A DNA stretch of 64,000 nucleotides from Thermococcus henrietii (GCF_900198835.1 NZ_LT900021.1:62001-126000), one strand, 5' to 3'; shown: positions 41,627 through 50,192, counted from the stretch's first letter. The notes: generated from the letters alone by a model not told the origin. Numbers and translations are program-made.

Positions 41627-41629
41627 TGG

Positions 41630-41968
41630 TTGTACTTCCTTCTTTATTTTCTCTTTGGTTTTCTGCTGTCGTTTAGTCCTTATACGGGTATCCTCATGAT
41701 ATTGGTCGGCCTTCTTTTTGTCAGTATTAAAACAAAGAAGGAACTTGGAGGATTCGTGATAGGGTTTGTGGCGGGAACAGGAGCAGGAATAACTATATGG
41801 GGGAATTCCTGGATTCTTGAACAGTTAAAATGGGGCTACAAAGAGAAGGGTATCTTAGGCATCATAGGAGGCAACGCGGTTATCATATTATTAGCTCTAC
41901 TACTGTGGTTCGTTCTTTTAGCGAGAGGACATAAAAAACGCAAGGAGGAGCCTGAAAATGAACATTAG
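41630..41968 (+). CDS. small membrane protein in the secreted-protein cassette
   Basis: 112 residues with a TTG start at 41630, well placed behind GGAGGTG, which lies across the end of the previous gene; translation is thus coupled to the secreted protein. Three or four hydrophobic segments (FLLYFLFGFLLSFSPYTGI, GFVIGFVAGTGAGITIW, AVIILLALLLWFVLLA) and a basic-acidic tail. Unknown function; coupling suggests it handles, exports or protects against the secreted product. Confidence 0.7.
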   Translation: MYFLLYFLFGFLLSFSPYTGILMILVGLLFVSIKTKKELGGFVIGFVAGTGAGITIWGNSWILEQLKWGYKEKGILGIIGGNAVIILLALLLWFVLLARGHKKRKEEPENEH

Positions 41969-42057
41969 TATTAGCAGGAGATTTTTAAATTTATTTTTCA
42001 TTTTTCATTGTTTGTTATGGCGCGGTATTATACTCTCCGCAAATCCTTGGTTTTTAT

Positions 42058-42456
42058 ATGGTGCTACAAATTATGGATGCTCCTATGTGGAAAATATGGG
42101 TAGCCGTGATAGGAACAGGATTGAGGTTTCTCCTGCAGGTTTCAATATTAGGGTTGTTTATCTGGGTAGTACTCAAATATAAAATCAAATTTGAGGAAGT
42201 AAAATTAGCGTTTGTTCCATTATTAATAGGGGGTATCTCAAGTGCTCTTCTCAGAGGGATAAACTATTTCTTATGGAACAGTCCCTATTTTACCTCGTTA
42301 CGGCTCAATTTAGAGTTCGTTATCATGACGGTGGGATGGTTCTTTTCTATTTATCTTCTGGGAAGGGGCATAAACCCAAATGCCTCCAAGGTAACAAAGT
42401 ACTTAGTAGTATTTGGAGGAGGAACCATTGCATACCTCATTTTTCCACCAATATGA
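42058..42456 (+). CDS. small membrane protein, AT-rich, unknown
   Basis: 132 residues if the ATG at 42058 is used; ATGs at 42073 and 42085 are possible and the TATA-like GTTTTTATATGG overlaps the first, so the true start may be later. Four hydrophobic segments. The DNA is very AT-rich (18 G+C of 60 at 42181-42240 by hand count), unlike the core genes. No family recognised. Confidence 0.6.
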   Translation: MVLQIMDAPMWKIWVAVIGTGLRFLLQVSILGLFIWVVLKYKIKFEEVKLAFVPLLIGGISSALLRGINYFLWNSPYFTSLRLNLEFVIMTVGWFFSIYLLGRGINPNASKVTKYLVVFGGGTIAYLIFPPI

Positions 42457-42529
42457 AACCCAAAGGAAGGGTGAACATCAGAAAGGAGTTGAGTCCCATC
42501 ATAGAACTGTACTAAATAGATTGACAAGA

Positions 42530-43108
42530 ATGAGGAGGACTAACACCTTAATTCTCTCCCTTTTTATTCTCTTCATCCTCTGCACAGGCCTCTACGTCCA
42601 CTGGACACGCCAGAACTCCGAATTTGAATCCCTAATCGGCCAGTACCCCCACACCCTTGGTGGGATTTTCACTGGAACCGGGACGTACTACGAGTACTAC
42701 CAAGTAAACGCCAGCGGGGAAGAGCGCTACTACCGCGTTGCCAGAGAAGCTGAGAGCGGCAAGGTCTTGGAAATTCAGGAAATATCGTACAGCGACTACC
42801 TCACCTACACCGGCAGGGCGCTGGAAATGGCGCGCTCCTACGTTGAAGGCACCGGAAAACTTCCTCAAGATGCCGCCCTTATCACTTACAACGTGACCAA
42901 CCTCACGGTCAGGCTCTACTACTCAATTGGAAGCGGAGAAAGGGCCTCAAATTCGTCCACCCTCACCTCAACGCTCGCCTCCCCGGGGAGGGAGTTCATT
43001 ATCGCCACTGTTAATCTTGCCTCCGGAAACGTCACCCTCAGGGGGGTTTCGTTCGACGAACTCCCCAAGTGGGTTCGGGAGGTCGTGAAAGTGCTGAGCA
43101 GAAAATAA
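42530..43108 (+). CDS. hypothetical single-pass extracytoplasmic protein
   Basis: 192 residues from the ATG at 42530. An N-terminal anchor or signal LILSLFILFILCTGLYVHW follows MRRTNT. The outer part has a YEYYQVNASGEERYYRVARE stretch (split here) and several N-glycosylation sequons (NAS, NVT, NLT, NSS). GC content is back to normal. Unknown function. It ends just before the convergent endA gene. Confidence 0.7.
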   Translation: MRRTNTLILSLFILFILCTGLYVHWTRQNSEFESLIGQYPHTLGGIFTGTGTYYEYYQVNASGEERYYRVAREAESGKVLEIQEISYSDYLTYTGRALEMARSYVEGTGKLPQDAALITYNVTNLTVRLYYSIGSGERASNSSTLTSTLASPGREFIIATVNLASGNVTLRGVSFDELPKWVREVVKVLSRK

Positions 43109-43113
43109 GGTCC

Positions 43114-43620
43114 TCAAAACTTCGTCCACTCAACCCTGTAGTAGGTAACGTCGGCGTCCTCGTCAACTATCGCCATCACCATGTTCTTCCTGACGCCGTG
43201 GGCCACTCTAACGCGCGCTGTTATGTCGTTCGGGCTCAGGCGGGAGTTCTCCGGCAGGACCCACACGAGCCACTGGGAGTGCTCGTCCATGCCCCTGCGG
43301 TAAACCCGGAAGTGCGAGCCGAACTTGAGGCCGGACTTGACGGTGTAGCCCCTGTCGCGCAGGTCCTTGTAGACGAGGTACTTGGCGTCGAACAGCTCGT
43401 CCCTCTTCCTCCCGAGGTTCATAAGCTCCTCGACAGTGAGCTTTCTCTTCCCGTCCCTGACCTCTATCTTGCCCCTCTCGACGAGGTAGGTGGCTTCGAG
43501 CAACGAGAGGAAGAGCTTGCCCTCCACCAGCTTTCCGAAGTGGCGCTTGTTGTAAAGGCCGTTTATCGCGTTCTGGTCTGTCGAGAATACCCTGTCCCCG
43601 CTCAGGTAAAAGACTATCAT
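43114..43620 (-). CDS. endA: tRNA-intron (splicing) endonuclease
   Basis: 168 residues from the ATG at 43620, six bases after GGAGGGG, sharing its A with the TGA of rimI. The catalytic triad is visible: Tyr107 in FRVYRRG, His114 in DEHSQWLV and Lys145 in GVRKNMV. The short length matches the homotetrameric or alpha2-type archaeal enzyme. It cuts bulge-helix-bulge sites in pre-tRNAs and in pre-rRNA, relevant to the rRNA stems in this window. It is coupled to rimI. Confidence 0.95.
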   Translation of the reverse strand: MIVFYLSGDRVFSTDQNAINGLYNKRHFGKLVEGKLFLSLLEATYLVERGKIEVRDGKRKLTVEELMNLGRKRDELFDAKYLVYKDLRDRGYTVKSGLKFGSHFRVYRRGMDEHSQWLVWVLPENSRLSPNDITARVRVAHGVRKNMVMAIVDEDADVTYYRVEWTKF

Positions 43621-44120
43621 CAGCTTCCCCTCCATTCCTCTGCAGGCAGGAGCATGTAGTATGCATCTTCACCGTCCGAGTAATAGCCGATAATCCGCTT
43701 CACCTTCCGGAAGCCAAAGCGCTCGTAGAGCTTTATGGCCTTTTCGTTGCTCACGCGAACTTCGAGGCCGATGTAGCGAGCCCCCCGCGCGATGAGCCTG
43801 TCTATCGCCTCGGTGAGTAGGGCCGAGCCTATGCCGTTCCCGCGGTAGCGCTTGTCAACGGCTATGCTCATTATGTGTCCCTCAAGGTCCGGGCGGAGGT
43901 AGGCCATGACGTAGCCGATTACCCTGCCGTTGTACTCGGCGACGAGAAAAGTGTCCGGGTTGTTCTCGAGGAAGACGAGGAAGATTCCCCTTGGGTAGGC
44001 CTCGCGGAAGGACTCCCTCTCGATTCTCATCACGTCGCTTATGTCGAAGAGCTTCGCCGGCCGTATCGTGACGAGTGCCAGCGGTATTCTGGCCTTCACT
44101 TCCCTCGCTGAGACGCTCAT
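43620..44120 (-). CDS. rimI: GNAT N-acetyltransferase, RimI/Ard1 type
   Basis: 166 residues. The acetyl-CoA site is VDKRYRGNGIGSALL, with the typical FLVAEYNGRVIGYVMAYL before and NEKAIKLYERFGFRKVK after. Archaeal enzymes of this type acetylate protein N-termini. Its stop overlaps the endA start, so the pair is co-expressed. Confidence 0.9.
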   Translation of the reverse strand: MSVSAREVKARIPLALVTIRPAKLFDISDVMRIERESFREAYPRGIFLVFLENNPDTFLVAEYNGRVIGYVMAYLRPDLEGHIMSIAVDKRYRGNGIGSALLTEAIDRLIARGARYIGLEVRVSNEKAIKLYERFGFRKVKRIIGYYSDGEDAYYMLLPAEEWRGS

Positions 44121-44140
44121 GTTAGTAACTCTCCCCCAAG

Positions 44141-44150
44141 GCTTTTAAGG
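44141..44150 (+). promoter_or_regulatory. TATA box for the C/D box sRNA
   Basis: GCTTTTAAGG lies about 25-30 bp before the expected 5' end of the guide RNA at about 44175, at archaeal TATA spacing. Confidence 0.5.
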
Positions 44151-44174
44151 CTTGAGGGGACTCCCTATGATGAA

Positions 44175-44241
44175 CACCCCAACGTGATGAGCACTCTCGA
44201 ACCTGACCCCGGGATGATGACCGGATTCCTGGCTGATACAT
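44175..44241 (+). ncRNA. C/D box guide sRNA (dual guide)
   Basis: All four boxes are present at canonical spacing: C GTGATGA (44184-44190), a 12-base D' guide GCACTCTCGAAC (44191-44202), D' CTGA (44203-44206), a 7-base linker, C' ATGATGA (44214-44220), a 12-base D guide CCGGATTCCTGG (44221-44232) and D CTGA (44233-44236). Two 12-base guides are the archaeal norm for L7Ae-Nop5-fibrillarin particles. The D guide shares CGGATTCCTG with plus-strand 16224-16233, so it pairs over 10 bases with 23S rRNA; the fifth base from box D points to the G at minus-strand position 16230. The D' target was not found in the window. Ends are approximate. Confidence 0.82.
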
Positions 44242-44274
44242 CAACTTTAAAAGGCTGGACAAAAACTCCAGCAC

Positions 44275-45360
44275 ATGCGGAAGTGGCTCCCCGCCCTGCT
44301 CCTCCTTTCAGCCCTCTCGATTTTCCTCGGCGTCTACTTCGGCCCGGTTAGCTTGAGTTTTCACGACGTCGCCGAAAGCGTGGATTACGGGGTAAAAACG
44401 ACCATCACGAGCTGGCTCTCATGGGTTCTCGACAAACTCGCCCTGGCTATCCACTCGAACGTCCTCGCGGAGGAGGCCAAGTACGTAGCGGAGATTGTTT
44501 CAGGCCAACCCCCGCGGTACTTCACAATAGTGTGGCAGATTCGCATGCCCGAGGTCCTCTTAGCTTACCTCGTCGGCCTCGCGCTGGCGAGTGCGGGAGT
44601 CGCGAGCCAGGCGCTCTTTCGGAATCCCCTCGCGGACCCCTACATAATCGGAATAAGCTCCGGTGCCGCGCTCGGGGCGGCGATAGCGACGCTGATTAAC
44701 CCCCTCTACATGGCTCCGTTCGCGCTCGTCTTTTCATTCCTCTCGGTCTTCATCGTATACGCGATAGCGAGGACCAACGGCGCGGTTCCCGTGGACACGC
44801 TCCTCCTGGCGGGAATAGCCTACGGCTTCCTTGCAAACGCAATAACGTGGTACATCTACGTCACCCACCCGCAGGAAAGCCATCTCGGCTGGATGTGGCT
44901 CCTCGGGAGCTTCAACGGGAGCACCTGGCGGAACGTCGCGGTAATGCTCGTCGTCTCGGTTCTCGGTGTCCTGTTCCTCAGCTGGCGCTGGCGCGAGCTC
45001 AACCTCATTCTGCTCGGCGAGGAGAGCATAGCCCTCGGCCTCGACCTCCACCTGTATAGAAAAATCTTCCTCGGCGTCATAGCGACGCTTACTGCTTTCG
45101 CCGTTTACACGGCGGGAATAATCGGCTTCATCGGACTGGTAAGCCCCCACATAATGCGCCTTCTCCTCGGGCCGAACCACAGGGAGTTAACGCCAGCAAC
45201 TGCCCTCTTCGGCGGTGTTCTGCTCGTCGTTGCGGATTTGCTCGCGAGAACCGTGGCGAAGCCGACAGTAATCCCCGTCGGCATAGTGACGGCCCTCATG
45301 GGCGCGCCCTTCTTCCTCTACCTCCTGATGAGGCACAAGAGGGGTGAGCTCGTTGCTTGA
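44275..45360 (+). CDS. FecCD/BtuC-type ABC importer permease
   Basis: 361 residues, about nine hydrophobic helices. Family motifs: QIRMPEVLLAYLVGLALASAG (in part), GVASQALFRNPLADPYIIGISSGAALGA (in parts), WLLGSFNGSTW and GFIGLVSPHIMRLLLG. It moves iron chelates, cobalamin or similar across the membrane. A long extracytoplasmic insert follows the first helix (residues 25-80). A TATA-like AACTTTAAAAGG about 30 bp upstream suggests a nearly leaderless transcript. The ATPase gene follows with overlap; no binding-protein gene is adjacent. Confidence 0.93.
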   Translation: MRKWLPALLLLSALSIFLGVYFGPVSLSFHDVAESVDYGVKTTITSWLSWVLDKLALAIHSNVLAEEAKYVAEIVSGQPPRYFTIVWQIRMPEVLLAYLVGLALASAGVASQALFRNPLADPYIIGISSGAALGAAIATLINPLYMAPFALVFSFLSVFIVYAIARTNGAVPVDTLLLAGIAYGFLANAITWYIYVTHPQESHLGWMWLLGSFNGSTWRNVAVMLVVSVLGVLFLSWRWRELNLILLGEESIALGLDLHLYRKIFLGVIATLTAFAVYTAGIIGFIGLVSPHIMRLLLGPNHRELTPATALFGGVLLVVADLLARTVAKPTVIPVGIVTALMGAPFFLYLLMRHKRGELVA

Positions 45361-46075
45361 AGCGAGAATCTCTTTCGCATACGGCGAGAGGGAGGTTTTG
45401 AAAAACGTAGAGCTCAAAGCCGAGAGAGGCGAACTTCTCGCGGTAATCGGGCCCAACGGAGCCGGGAAGAGCACGCTCCTCAAGTGCCTCGTCGGGATTT
45501 TAAGGCCGAGGGGAACGGCAAGGCTCGACGGCGTTGAGCTGACATCGCTCAGGCCCGCTGAAAGGGCGAGGCTGATAACCTACGTCCCCCAGAGCTCCCT
45601 CCCCCAGTTCGCCTTCACCGTCGAGGAGTTCGTCGAGATGGGTGCCTACATGACGCGGGGGAGCGTCAGGAAAGCGCTCGAGAGGGTCGGCCTCTGGGAG
45701 AGGAGAAGAGACAAAATAACGAGCCTGAGCGGTGGGGAATTCCAGCTCGTCCTTATAGCGAGGGCTTTGGCACAGGGGAGCAGGGCAATCCTCCTCGACG
45801 AGCCCACGAGCCACCTCGACGTAAACCACGCGCTCATGGTGATGGAGTTGCTCAACGAGCTCAAAGGGGAGAAGATTATCGTTGCGGTCCTCCACGACCT
45901 CAACCTCGCGTTAAGCTACGCAGACAGGGTTCTCGTCCTGAAGGACGGCGAAAAGGTCTGGGAGGGGTCGTCGAAGAAGCTGGAGCCAGCGGTGATAGAG
46001 ACCACCTACGGGATAAGGGCGAGGATAATCGAGGTTGAGGGGAAGCGCCTCCTCGTGCCGGGACTGAAGGGCTAA
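45353..46075 (+). CDS. FecE/BtuD-type ABC importer ATPase
   Basis: 240 residues from a TTG at 45353, four bases after GGTGAG; a GTG at 45344 is possible but its site would be too near. Walker A GPNGAGKST, signature LSGGEFQLVLIARAL, Walker B ILLDEPTSHLD and the His switch AVLHDLN are all intact. The start overlaps the permease end, so the two form one unit. Substrate shared with the permease, iron-chelate or corrinoid class. Confidence 0.93.
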   Translation: MLEARISFAYGEREVLKNVELKAERGELLAVIGPNGAGKSTLLKCLVGILRPRGTARLDGVELTSLRPAERARLITYVPQSSLPQFAFTVEEFVEMGAYMTRGSVRKALERVGLWERRRDKITSLSGGEFQLVLIARALAQGSRAILLDEPTSHLDVNHALMVMELLNELKGEKIIVAVLHDLNLALSYADRVLVLKDGEKVWEGSSKKLEPAVIETTYGIRARIIEVEGKRLLVPGLKG

Positions 46076-46117
46076 GGTTTAAAACTTCGGCGCGTTTCTT
46101 ACTTCAGGTGAGAGAAG

Positions 46118-46711
46118 GTGGAGAAGAAGACCGGAACAACAACGGTGGGAATAAAGGCCAAGGACGGAGTGGTTCTCGCGGCTGACACTCAGGCCTCGCT
46201 TGACCACATGGTTGAAACCCTGAACATCAAGAAGATAATCCCGATAACCGAGGGGATAGCGATAACCACCGCGGGAAGCGTCGGCGACGTCCAAGCTTTA
46301 GCGAGAACCCTCGAAGCTGAGGCGCGCTACTACCAGTTCACGTGGGGAAGGCCGATGACGGCAAAGGCGATGGCACACCTACTCAGCAACATCCTCAACG
46401 AGAACAAGTGGTTCCCCTACATGGTGCAGATTATCATAGGTGGCTACGTCGAGGAGCCAACCCTAGCCAACCTCGACCCGCTCGGAGGTCTCATCTTCGA
46501 CGACTACACGGCCACTGGCTCCGGCAGTCCCTTCGCGATAGCAGTGCTCGAAGAGGGCTTCCGGAAGGACATGAGCGTCGAAGAAGCCAAGGAGCTCGCC
46601 GTTAGGGCCGTCAGAACCGCCGGAAAGCGCGACGTTTACACCGGGGACAGGAAGGTCCAGGTCGTCGTCATCACGAAGGACGGCATGAAGGAGGAGTTCG
46701 TCGAGTTTTAG
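46118..46711 (+). CDS. psmB: 20S proteasome beta subunit
   Basis: 197 residues with a GTG start. The short propeptide MEKKTG is removed to expose Thr7 of [19 protein letters not shown], the catalytic N-terminal threonine. GSVGDVQ and the C-terminal half are standard. It forms the inner rings of the proteasome; Thermococcales usually have two beta genes, and this is one of them. It stands as a single gene with its own promoter (GGTTTAAAACTT). Confidence 0.95.
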   Translation: MEKKTGTTTVGIKAKDGVVLAADTQASLDHMVETLNIKKIIPITEGIAITTAGSVGDVQALARTLEAEARYYQFTWGRPMTAKAMAHLLSNILNENKWFPYMVQIIIGGYVEEPTLANLDPLGGLIFDDYTATGSGSPFAIAVLEEGFRKDMSVEEAKELAVRAVRTAGKRDVYTGDRKVQVVVITKDGMKEEFVEF

Positions 46712-46761
46712 ACTTGCACCAAATCCCTTTTTAACTCCCCACCCAATTTTCTCCGAGGGGG

Positions 46762-47856
46762 ATGAAGGAGAAAGCGCTTGCGGTTCTTCTCGTGGCGACG
46801 GTCGTTCTGTCTCTCTACTCAGCGGTTGACCTAGCTTACTCCACCAACGCGATTCTCGACCAGATTAACGACATCATAAAACAGGTCCAGGAAATCAGAG
46901 GGCTACACTTCAAGGAGAAGCCGAAGGTAATCGTCATCAGCAGGGCGGAGGCCATAAAGCTCTTCGGGCCAGGTAGCCAAAACGAGGAGGAGCTGAAGGT
47001 TCAGGAGCTCACCTACAAGATGACCCTCCTGTTACCGGGGAACTACTCGTTCAAACGGGAGGAGAGCCAGCAGGTGGCGGGGTGGATAGCGGCGACGGTT
47101 GGGGACACCATCTACGTCATCGAAGAAAACTTCGAGGGGAACCCCGCGGTTGCAAGGAGAACCCTCGCCCACGAGCTCACCCACGTTCTCCAGAAGCAGT
47201 GGTTCGATGCAAAGTACGGGGCCAGCACGTTCGACGGAACCCTCGCGGTGAGGGCGCTGGTTGAGGGAGATGCAGACCTCGTGGCCGACCTCTACTGCGA
47301 GCGGAACGGGATTCCTATATACAAGATACGCTCCCTCAGCGGGAACCCTCTAACGGACATCGGTATCTTCCCCTACGTCTTCGGCGACCCCTTCGTCCGT
47401 TACCTCTACGAGAAAGGTGGCTGGAATCTTGTGAACGAGGCCTACAGGCACTACCCAGTCTCAACGGCCCAGATAATGCACCCCGAACTCTATCTGGAGA
47501 ACATAACGCCCGTGAACGTTTCGCTGAACGTTCCGGCCAACTGGAGCGTCATGAGGGACGACAGGATGGGCGAGTTCTACGTCTACGTTCTCCTCAGGGA
47601 CGTCGCCAAACTCGACAACGGGACCGCATGGAACGTTTCAAGCGCGTGGCTCGGCGACCACCTCGTCCTCGCGACCAACGGAACCGACTACGTTCTCCTG
47701 TGGAAGGTTGAGTTCTCAAACGAGAATGCATCGAAAACCTTCGCCGAAACCCTCAAGAGCCTCGCCGAAAAGGACACCTACGCAAGGTTCACAATTACCC
47801 TCGACGGAAAGACCGTCACCCTAAAAGCCGTGAGGAGGGTTCGGGTTGAAGCTTAG
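46762..47856 (+). CDS. membrane-anchored zinc metallopeptidase (HELTH)
   Basis: 364 residues. An N-terminal signal anchor (LAVLLVATVVLSLYSAVDL) exposes the rest outside the cell. The zinc motif HELTH is at 137-141, with Glu168 in VEGDAD as the likely third ligand, a gluzincin-like layout. Several sequons (NYS, NVS, NGT, NAS) fit an exposed glycoprotein. It would cut proteins or peptides at the surface; no closer family is recognised. It overlaps the thrC start by 11 bp. Confidence 0.82.
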   Translation: MKEKALAVLLVATVVLSLYSAVDLAYSTNAILDQINDIIKQVQEIRGLHFKEKPKVIVISRAEAIKLFGPGSQNEEELKVQELTYKMTLLLPGNYSFKREESQQVAGWIAATVGDTIYVIEENFEGNPAVARRTLAHELTHVLQKQWFDAKYGASTFDGTLAVRALVEGDADLVADLYCERNGIPIYKIRSLSGNPLTDIGIFPYVFGDPFVRYLYEKGGWNLVNEAYRHYPVSTAQIMHPELYLENITPVNVSLNVPANWSVMRDDRMGEFYVYVLLRDVAKLDNGTAWNVSSAWLGDHLVLATNGTDYVLLWKVEFSNENASKTFAETLKSLAEKDTYARFTITLDGKTVTLKAVRRVRVEA

Positions 47857-48979
47857 GTGTCCAATCTGCGGCAGAACCTACGAAAAGCCCGTCCAGAGGT
47901 GCGAGTACGGTGAACCGGTCGAGTTTGAACTCTTTGAGGGAGAACCCTACATCGGAAAGAGCGTCTGGGAGCGCTTTTGGGACTTCTGGCCGGTCGAGCC
48001 GGCCCTTGAGTTTTCACTCGGAGAGGGCGACACCCCGCTTGTGAAGTCGAGGCTCGGCGACGAGTTCGGCGTTAGGCTCTACCTCAAGAACGAGACCGTC
48101 AATCCGACCTGGAGCTTTAAGGACAGGGGAACGTTTCTGGCGATGAGCTACGCACTCAAAGCCGGCTACAAGACCGTTGGGACAGTCTCTACCGGAAACA
48201 TGGCGGCGAGCGTCTCAGCTTACGCTTCACGCTTCGGACTCAAAGCCAAGATTCTCGTCTCCGAGAGCGCGGGCGACGAAAAATTAAAGGCCGTCTCTGT
48301 CTACGGCGGAGAAGTGATAAGGGTTCTCGGGGACTACGGGAGGCTCTACTTCGAGAGCCTCAAGCTTGGAGAAAAGCTCGGGGTCTACTTCATGAACTCC
48401 GACAACCCCTTCAGAATCGAGGGCTATAAGGGGATAGCTTTCGAGATAGCCGAGGAGCTTACCCCGGACTACGTTCTAATCCCAACCAGCTCTGGCGGTC
48501 TTTTCAGGGGAGTGGCAAAGGGATTCCTTGAGCTTTACGAGAATGGGCTTATTGATGGCCTTCCAAAGCTGATAGCGGTTCAGGCAGAAGGCTGTTCTCC
48601 AATATGCAGGGCCTTCCGCGAGGGTAAGGAAAAGGTGGAGCGCTTCGAGAGCCCGAGAACGATAGCGAAGGCAATAGCGAACCCCTATCCTCCAAGTGGA
48701 AACGCCGTTCTGAAACTTTTGAGGGAGTTCGGTTGGGGTTGCGTTGCCGTTTCGGACGAGGAAATCAGAAAAGCTCAGGAAAGGCTCGCCCGCGAGGGTC
48801 TCTTCGTTCAGCCGGCGAGCGCAACGGGGATAGCAGCCATAGAAAAGCTAAACCTTCCCGAGGGGACTAAGGTTGTCTCGATTCTCACCGGTTCCGGCCT
48901 GAGAACGCTGAAAGATGCACCCACAGGAGAGATAAAGGAGTGCCCGCTCGAAAAACTCGAAGAGTTGCTCAAAGGATAA
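47846..48979 (+). CDS. thrC: threonine synthase
   Basis: 377 residues with a TTG start at 47846 behind GGAGGG. An N-terminal zinc-ribbon-like CPICGRTYEKPVQRC is usual in archaeal forms. PLP lysine is in NPTWSFKDRG; the phosphate-binding loop is TSSGG near residue 214 and a TGSGL loop lies late. It converts O-phosphohomoserine to threonine in the cytoplasm. The 11-bp overlap with the protease gene seems a matter of compact genome, not a shared role. Confidence 0.93.
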   Translation: MKLRCPICGRTYEKPVQRCEYGEPVEFELFEGEPYIGKSVWERFWDFWPVEPALEFSLGEGDTPLVKSRLGDEFGVRLYLKNETVNPTWSFKDRGTFLAMSYALKAGYKTVGTVSTGNMAASVSAYASRFGLKAKILVSESAGDEKLKAVSVYGGEVIRVLGDYGRLYFESLKLGEKLGVYFMNSDNPFRIEGYKGIAFEIAEELTPDYVLIPTSSGGLFRGVAKGFLELYENGLIDGLPKLIAVQAEGCSPICRAFREGKEKVERFESPRTIAKAIANPYPPSGNAVLKLLREFGWGCVAVSDEEIRKAQERLAREGLFVQPASATGIAAIEKLNLPEGTKVVSILTGSGLRTLKDAPTGEIKECPLEKLEELLKG

Positions 48980-48980
48980 C

Positions 48981-49259
48981 TCAGAGGTACTTCCCGAAGT
49001 TTTTATTCCTCTCACTCTGAACGGCGGTGATTGTTGAGTTATCCCCCACTGACCCAGGGTCCTCCCCAGAGATGAAACGGTATAGGCGTCGGATTACCAT
49101 CTCAACCCCAATATACCCCACAATCAACAACCCAACGAGTCTAGTCGCCACGTGGGCAAAGAACAGTGGAATCCCACCTATGAAACCGAACGTAAAGGCT
49201 GTCATCAGCCTAAGAAGCACGTTGTAACCGTAACGTTCCATAAAGAGGGTGATATCCAT
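48981..49259 (-). CDS. small membrane protein under a palindromic promoter
   Basis: 92 residues from the ATG at 49259, behind AGGTGAC. Two hydrophobic segments (LMTAFTFGFIGGIPLFFAHV and LVGLLIVGYIGVEMVI) and a polar tail. Unknown function. A perfect 9-bp palindrome lies between its TATA box and start codon. Confidence 0.65.
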   Translation of the reverse strand: MDITLFMERYGYNVLLRLMTAFTFGFIGGIPLFFAHVATRLVGLLIVGYIGVEMVIRRLYRFISGEDPGSVGDNSTITAVQSERNKNFGKYL

Positions 49260-49272
49260 GGATGTCACCTAA

Positions 49273-49301
49273 CTTTTACATTGATGTAAAAGATTATAAA
49301 C
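49273..49301 (-). promoter_or_regulatory. TATA box with adjoining perfect palindrome (operator candidate)
   Basis: CTTTTACAT (49273-49281) and ATGTAAAAG (49284-49292) form a perfect inverted repeat with a 2-base spacer. It directly adjoins GTTTATAATCT, the minus-strand TATA box (about 49291-49301). A protein bound here would block initiation of the small membrane gene, perhaps also of the divergent gene at 49378. Confidence 0.6.
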
Positions 49302-49377
49302 TTTTAGCCAGATAACGACGTTCGTAATGATAAAACGACTTAAAGTCAATGAGATGTACATTCAAGAGGTGATTGAG

Positions 49378-50169
49378 ATGCTGGTTGGTGTTGGCCTAAT
49401 GCCCCACGGCAACCCGGTTCTGGAACCGAAGGACGAGGAAACCGAGAGGCTCGCGGAAGTCCTGAGGAGAATCGGCGAGGAGTTCAGAGATGCGGACTCC
49501 TACGTCCTGATAAGCCCGCACAACGTGAGGATGAGTGACCACCTCGGCGTCGTTCTGGCGGAAAACCTCGTTGCATGGCTCGGCTTCGAAGGGAAGGAGC
49601 TACCTGGAGAGTGGAAAACCGATAGAGAGCTGGCGGAGAAGGTTTACAGGACTGAGAAGGAAGCTGGAATGCCAGTGGTAGATTTGAACTTTGCCGCGCT
49701 CAGTGGAGAGTACTCGCGCTGGCCCCTGAGCTGGGGCGAGCTGATTCCGCTCCAGTTCCTCAAAAGGAAACCACTCGTCCTGATGACGCCGTCTCGGGGA
49801 GTTAGCAGGGAAACACTCGTCCGCTTTGGCGAAATCCTCGGCGAGGTCCTTGAGCGGGAGGAGAAGAGGGTTGCGCTGATAATCAGCGCGGACCACGGGC
49901 ACGGGCACGATGAAAAAGGCCCCTACGGAAAGGTGAAGGAGAGCGAGGAGTACGACAGGCTGATAATGAAGCTTATCAACGAAGACCGCCTCGAGGAGCT
50001 TCTCAGCATTCCCGAGGACCTCGTTAGGAAGGCCCTCGTGGACAGCTACTGGCAGATGCTGATAATGCTTGGAGCTATGAGAAAGGCCGAGTTCGAGCTA
50101 AAGGCGAGCGCCTACGCCTGCCCCACTTACTTCGGCATGGCCGGGGCGCTGTGGGTGCGGAAGTCTTGA
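49378..50169 (+). CDS. extradiol dioxygenase LigB-like / DODA-type protein
   Basis: 263 residues from the ATG at 49378 (GGTGATTG upstream); in-frame ATGs at 49327 and 49354 precede that site. The start MLVGVGLMPHGNPV holds the first metal histidine; SPHNVRMSDH and SADHGHGHDEKGPYG hold the others. This is the class III extradiol dioxygenase LigB fold (COG3885 group). In archaea its substrate is unknown and the activity may not be ring cleavage. Confidence 0.85.
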   Translation: MLVGVGLMPHGNPVLEPKDEETERLAEVLRRIGEEFRDADSYVLISPHNVRMSDHLGVVLAENLVAWLGFEGKELPGEWKTDRELAEKVYRTEKEAGMPVVDLNFAALSGEYSRWPLSWGELIPLQFLKRKPLVLMTPSRGVSRETLVRFGEILGEVLEREEKRVALIISADHGHGHDEKGPYGKVKESEEYDRLIMKLINEDRLEELLSIPEDLVRKALVDSYWQMLIMLGAMRKAEFELKASAYACPTYFGMAGALWVRKS

Positions 50170-50177
50170 ACGTTAGT

Positions 50178-50190
50178 CTCTTCTTTTTCT
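50178..50190 (+). terminator. T-rich terminator after the LigB-like gene
   Basis: CTCTTCTTTTTCT lies nine bases after the stop codon, a usual archaeal termination tract. Confidence 0.45.
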
Positions 50191-50192
50191 AT

